Origin: Alphaproteobacteria bacterium HGW-Alphaproteobacteria-1
Lineage (GTDB): Bacteria > Pseudomonadota > Alphaproteobacteria > Rhodobacterales > Rhodobacteraceae
Assembly (NCBI GenBank): GCA_002842985.1
Contig: PHEQ01000014.1
Location: forward strand, 21,684 to 85,683
Direction: 5' to 3'
Length of the DNA stretch: 64,000 nucleotides
Positions 61,460-64,000 of this stretch are shown here, one piece after another. The notes beneath the pieces are model-generated. The model did not search any database. It worked only from the letters and a program-made list of their open reading frames with translations, and had not been told where the DNA came from. Both the position numbers and the translations under genes were made by a program. Position 1 is the stretch's first letter. Each line of letters opens with the position of its first letter.

Positions 61460-62496
61460 GTCACCCCGCCGTCCGTTTTGACCGCGTTTCCATCGTCTTC
61501 GGCGATACGCCCGCGCGTGCCCTGCCGCTGATGGACGACGGGCAATCGCGCACAGAGATCCAGCAGGCCACCGGCCAGGTTCTGGGCGTGCATGACTGTG
61601 ACCTGAGCGTGGCCCCCGGCGAAATCCTCGTGCTGATGGGGCTTTCGGGGTCGGGCAAGTCCACGCTTTTGCGGGCGGTCAACGGGCTCAATCCGGTGGT
61701 GCGCGGCAAGGTCGAGATCCACGACGGCAAGGGCATGGTCGATGTCACCCATGCCGATGCCGCCACGCTGCGCCGGTTGCGTCAGCACCATGTTGCGATG
61801 GTGTTCCAGCAGTTCGGCCTGCTGCCCTGGCGGACGGTGGCCGAAAACGTGGGGCTTGGCCTTGAGTTGGCGGGCGTGCCGCGGGCGGAGCGGGCAGAAC
61901 GGGTCAACCGCCAGTTGGCGCTGGTCAACCTCTCGGACTGGGCCACGCGCAAGGTCGGCGAGTTGTCGGGCGGGATGCAGCAGCGCGTCGGCCTTGCCCG
62001 CGCCTTCGCCACCGAGGGGCCGATCCTGCTGATGGACGAGCCGTTTTCCGCGCTCGATCCGCTCATCCGCACCCACCTTCAGGATGAACTCATCGACCTG
62101 CAAAAGAAACTCGGGCGCACCATCATCTTTGTCAGCCACGACCTTGACGAGGCGTTCAAGCTGGGCCAGCGCATCGCCATCATGGAGGGCGGGCGCATCG
62201 TGCAATGCGGCACCCCGCAGGAGATTTTCACCAACCCGGCGACCGGATACGTGGCCGATTTCGTGGCCCACATGAACCCTTTGGGCGTTCTGGTCGCGCG
62301 CGACATGATGGAGCCGATAAGCGGCCCGCCCGCCGCCGCCCCCGACCGCACCGTCGCGCCCGAGGCTACGATCCGTCAGGTGATGGCGGCCGCGCAGGAC
62401 CATGACGCCCCGGTCGGCGTGGTCGAGAATGGCCGGCTTCTCGGCCAGATCACCCGCAACCGCATCCTGTCCAAGCTGCTCGACCCGCGCGCCTGA
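61456..62496 (+). CDS. choV: choline ABC transporter ATP-binding protein
   Basis: The 346-residue ATPase has Walker A GLSGSGKST near residue 62, signature LSGGMQQRVGLARAF, and Walker B ILLMDEPFSALDP. Its C-terminal tail (about residues 298-345: TIRQVMAAAQDHDAPVGVV) looks like a CBS-type regulatory domain, as in OpuA-type osmolyte transporters. It is the last gene of choX-choW-choV and converges on metZ with two bases between stops. Confidence 0.95.
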   Translation: MSHPAVRFDRVSIVFGDTPARALPLMDDGQSRTEIQQATGQVLGVHDCDLSVAPGEILVLMGLSGSGKSTLLRAVNGLNPVVRGKVEIHDGKGMVDVTHADAATLRRLRQHHVAMVFQQFGLLPWRTVAENVGLGLELAGVPRAERAERVNRQLALVNLSDWATRKVGELSGGMQQRVGLARAFATEGPILLMDEPFSALDPLIRTHLQDELIDLQKKLGRTIIFVSHDLDEAFKLGQRIAIMEGGRIVQCGTPQEIFTNPATGYVADFVAHMNPLGVLVARDMMEPISGPPAAAPDRTVAPEATIRQVMAAAQDHDAPVGVVENGRLLGQITRNRILSKLLDPRA

Positions 62497-62498
62497 CG

Positions 62499-63671
62499 CT
62501 ACCCTGCCGCCGCATCGAGCGCGCGCCGAAGATCCTCCAACAGATCCTCCGGGTCTTCCAGCCCGACGCTGAGCCGCACCAGCCCCGGCGTGATGCCAAG
62601 CGCCGCCTTCTGTTCGGCGGGCAGGCGCTGATGCGTCGTCGTGGCCGGGTGCGTCACGATGGATTTCGCGTCGCCCAGGTTGTTGGAAATCAGCACGATT
62701 TCCAGCGCGTTCAGAAACCGGAACGCCGCCGCCTGACCGCCCGCGATATCGAGCGCAAGCACCGTGCCGCCCTGCCCCATCTGCCGCATGGCCAGCGCGT
62801 GCTGCGGATGATCGGGCAGGCCGGGATAGATCACCCGCAACCGCGCATCGCCGCCAAGCGCCTCGGCAATCGCCTGCGCGCTTGCCGATTGCGCGCGCAC
62901 GCGCAGATCAATCGTCTCAAGCCCCTTGAGCATCACCCAGGCATTGAACGGCGAGAGCGCGCCGCCGGTATGCTTCATGTAGGGCTCCAGGGTCTTGCGG
63001 ATATACTCCCGACTGCCCAGAACCACCCCGCCCAGGCACCGCCCCTGCCCGTCGATATGCTTGGTGGCCGAATAGACCACCACATCGGCCCCCTGCGCAA
63101 TCGCGTCCGAATAGACCGGCGTGGCAAAGACATTGTCGACGATCACCGTGGCCCCGACGGCATGGGCCAAATCGGCCACCGCTGCGATGTCGATCACTTC
63201 CAGCGTCGGGTTGGCGACGGTCTCGAAAAACACCGCCTTGGTGCCCGGCCGGATCGCGGCGCGCCATTGGTCAAGATCGGTGCCATCCACAAAGGTCACC
63301 TCGACGCCAAAGCGCGTCAGCACCTCTTCCAGCACGTAAAGACACGAGCCGAAGAGCGCCCGCGCCGACACCACATGATCGCCCGCCCGCAACATCGAGG
63401 TCAGCGCACCCGACACCGCCGCCATGCCGCTTGCCGTGGCAAAGGCGTCCTCGGCCCCCTCGAGCGCCGCAATACGCTCTTCGAACATGGCCACGGTGGG
63501 ATTGCCGTAGCGGGCATAGATGAACTCATCCGGGCCCGCCTGAATGAACCGCGCCTCGGCGGCCTCGGCGCTCTCGTAGACAAAGCCCTGCGTGAGGAAA
63601 ATCGCCTCGCTCACCTCGTTGTATTGGCTGCGCCGCGTGCCGCCATGGACCAGTTTTGTGCGTGTCTTCAT
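62499..63671 (-). CDS. metZ: O-succinylhomoserine sulfhydrylase
   Basis: MetZ makes homocysteine from O-succinylhomoserine and sulfide, for methionine. The 390-residue PLP enzyme has the PLP-lysine motif YSATKHIDGQGRCLGG near residue 205 and the family ends (ITPGLVRLSVGLEDPEDLL). The start at 63671 has CCGGAGGACG upstream. The longer open frame to 63842 runs through a riboswitch and terminator and is not coding. A SAM-II riboswitch controls it. Confidence 0.96.
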   Translation of the reverse strand: MKTRTKLVHGGTRRSQYNEVSEAIFLTQGFVYESAEAAEARFIQAGPDEFIYARYGNPTVAMFEERIAALEGAEDAFATASGMAAVSGALTSMLRAGDHVVSARALFGSCLYVLEEVLTRFGVEVTFVDGTDLDQWRAAIRPGTKAVFFETVANPTLEVIDIAAVADLAHAVGATVIVDNVFATPVYSDAIAQGADVVVYSATKHIDGQGRCLGGVVLGSREYIRKTLEPYMKHTGGALSPFNAWVMLKGLETIDLRVRAQSASAQAIAEALGGDARLRVIYPGLPDHPQHALAMRQMGQGGTVLALDIAGGQAAAFRFLNALEIVLISNNLGDAKSIVTHPATTTHQRLPAEQKAALGITPGLVRLSVGLEDPEDLLEDLRRALDAAAG

Positions 63672-63700
63672 GTCCGTCCTCCGGGCGCATGGCCCAACTG

Positions 63701-63737
63701 AAAAAGCCCCCGACGCGGTCAAGCGAAAGGGGGCTTT
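63701..63737 (-). terminator. intrinsic terminator in the metZ leader
   Basis: On the minus strand AAAGCCCCC and GGGGGCTTT form a 9-bp stem around 17 bases, and the second arm runs into TTTTT before the metZ ribosome-binding site. It lies just after the SAM-II aptamer and is probably the expression platform, ending transcription when SAM is bound. Confidence 0.85.
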
Positions 63738-63743
63738 CATCCT

Positions 63744-63799
63744 GACCTCTTTAGCGGGATGTTTAACGTGGCCCGCAATCCGGTAACAAATCGCCACGC
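63744..63799 (-). ncRNA. SAM-II riboswitch
   Basis: Reading the minus strand: GCGTGGCGATTTG, then CCGGATTGCGGGCCACG, then TTAAACATCCCGCTAAAG. This has the SAM-II consensus parts: the P1 stem CGTGG/CCACG, the GATTTG loop, and the CGCTAAAG pseudoknot strand. SAM-II aptamers of about 52 nucleotides are typical before metZ/metX/metA in alphaproteobacteria and repress at high S-adenosylmethionine. Confidence 0.92.
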
Positions 63800-63804
63800 G
63801 TTGC

Positions 63805-63833
63805 GCTTTAGCTGCAGGGTGCGCCCGCGTCAA
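63805..63833 (-). promoter_or_regulatory. likely metZ promoter
   Basis: On the minus strand TTGACG (63828-63833) and TAAAGC (63805-63810) are spaced by 17 bases. The predicted start of transcription falls about where the SAM-II aptamer begins, which fits well. Confidence 0.55.
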
Positions 63834-64000
63834 CTCTGTCACCGTAGTTTAACCAAAGCGTCGCGGCGCCGACATATGGTGCACCTAACCCGGATAATTC
63901 ACGATAAGGCGGCGGAGGTAGCGTAACCATCTGAAATGCTGTATATTTTGGGTGCTACTGCCAAACATGCAGCTTTTGAGAGGACGGCCTCCGCCATGGT
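63834..64000 (+). other. intergenic end of the window, with a possible gene start at the edge
   Basis: No gene lies in this stretch. It is less GC-rich. At 63996 an ATG follows GAGAGGA about 14 bases upstream (TTTTGAGAGGACGGCC), so a plus-strand gene may begin here, but only two bases beyond the ATG are visible. Confidence 0.3.

Noticed and set aside
62499..63842. A longer metZ starting at 63842
   Set aside because: The extra 57 codons pass through the SAM-II aptamer and terminator; the ribosome-binding site and family alignment support the start at 63671.
1..64000. CRISPR array, tRNA, rRNA, phage or integron
   Set aside because: I saw no regularly spaced direct repeats, no tRNA-like cloverleaf sequence, no rRNA segments and no integrase, capsid or transposase motifs in any frame.

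Overview
The window looks like chromosomal DNA of an aerobic anoxygenic phototrophic member of the Rhodobacterales (Roseobacter group). The reasons are a uniformly GC-rich sequence, dense gene packing with many four-base ATGA overlaps, spheroidene-type carotenoid genes (crtA, crtI, crtB, tspO) next to bchI-bchD-bchO, a PpsR-type TGT-N12-ACA site, a SAM-II riboswitch before metZ, and choline/choline-O-sulfate genes typical of marine alphaproteobacteria. I see no transposase, phage gene, CRISPR array, tRNA or rRNA. Most genes look like core or long-resident genes.

Layout: 0-3.5 kb holds the end of a solute-binding protein, an entericidin, alr and an mlaE-mlaF lipid-transport pair with a PqiA-like membrane protein. 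3.7-13 kb holds housekeeping genes: a membrane coiled-coil protein, radA, cvpA, purF, a PpiD-like chaperone, trpE, a wrecked rhodanese pseudogene and an RluE-type pseudouridine synthase. 13-19 kb holds an FAD monooxygenase, a DksA with a degenerate zinc finger, a MoxR ATPase, an AraC regulator beside a Tat-exported solute-binding protein, and pdeM. 19-25 kb on the minus strand is a complete Mrp/Pha cation antiporter operon (A/B fusion, C, D, E, F, G). 25-27.7 kb encodes two adjacent Hint-domain proteins; one appears to lack the catalytic Cys. dapE and a DUF2064 glycosyltransferase follow.

The most interesting region is 29.8-45.3 kb, a large formate dehydrogenase locus. One minus-strand series runs DUF3305, DUF3306, a TorD-like chaperone, a 63-residue Tat protein, the molybdopterin subunit fdhA, the Fe-S subunit fdhB, the cytochrome b subunit, a WD40-cytochrome c fusion, a 44-residue membrane peptide and an NtrC-like response regulator without the GAFTGA motif. 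Divergent from it are a 651-residue polyferredoxin and then a plus-strand operon of DUF6494, Mrp/NBP35, a ligase-like pseudoenzyme and DUF6505. Between them lies a minus-strand cytochrome c fused to what looks like a shortened TupA-type (tungstate-binding) domain. I infer that these genes together build, load with metal and wire a periplasmic formate dehydrogenase.

45.3-52.7 kb is part of the photosynthesis gene cluster, with a PpsR-type site in the crtI/crtA divergent promoter. crtA has its best ribosome-binding site in front of an ATT codon. 52.7-53.8 kb holds a YdcH-like protein and a thermonuclease-like exported protein. 53.8-62.5 kb handles choline: betA, betC and betI (minus) face a Tat solute-binding protein and choX-choW-choV (plus). 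At the right end, metZ is preceded by a promoter, a SAM-II aptamer and an intrinsic terminator.
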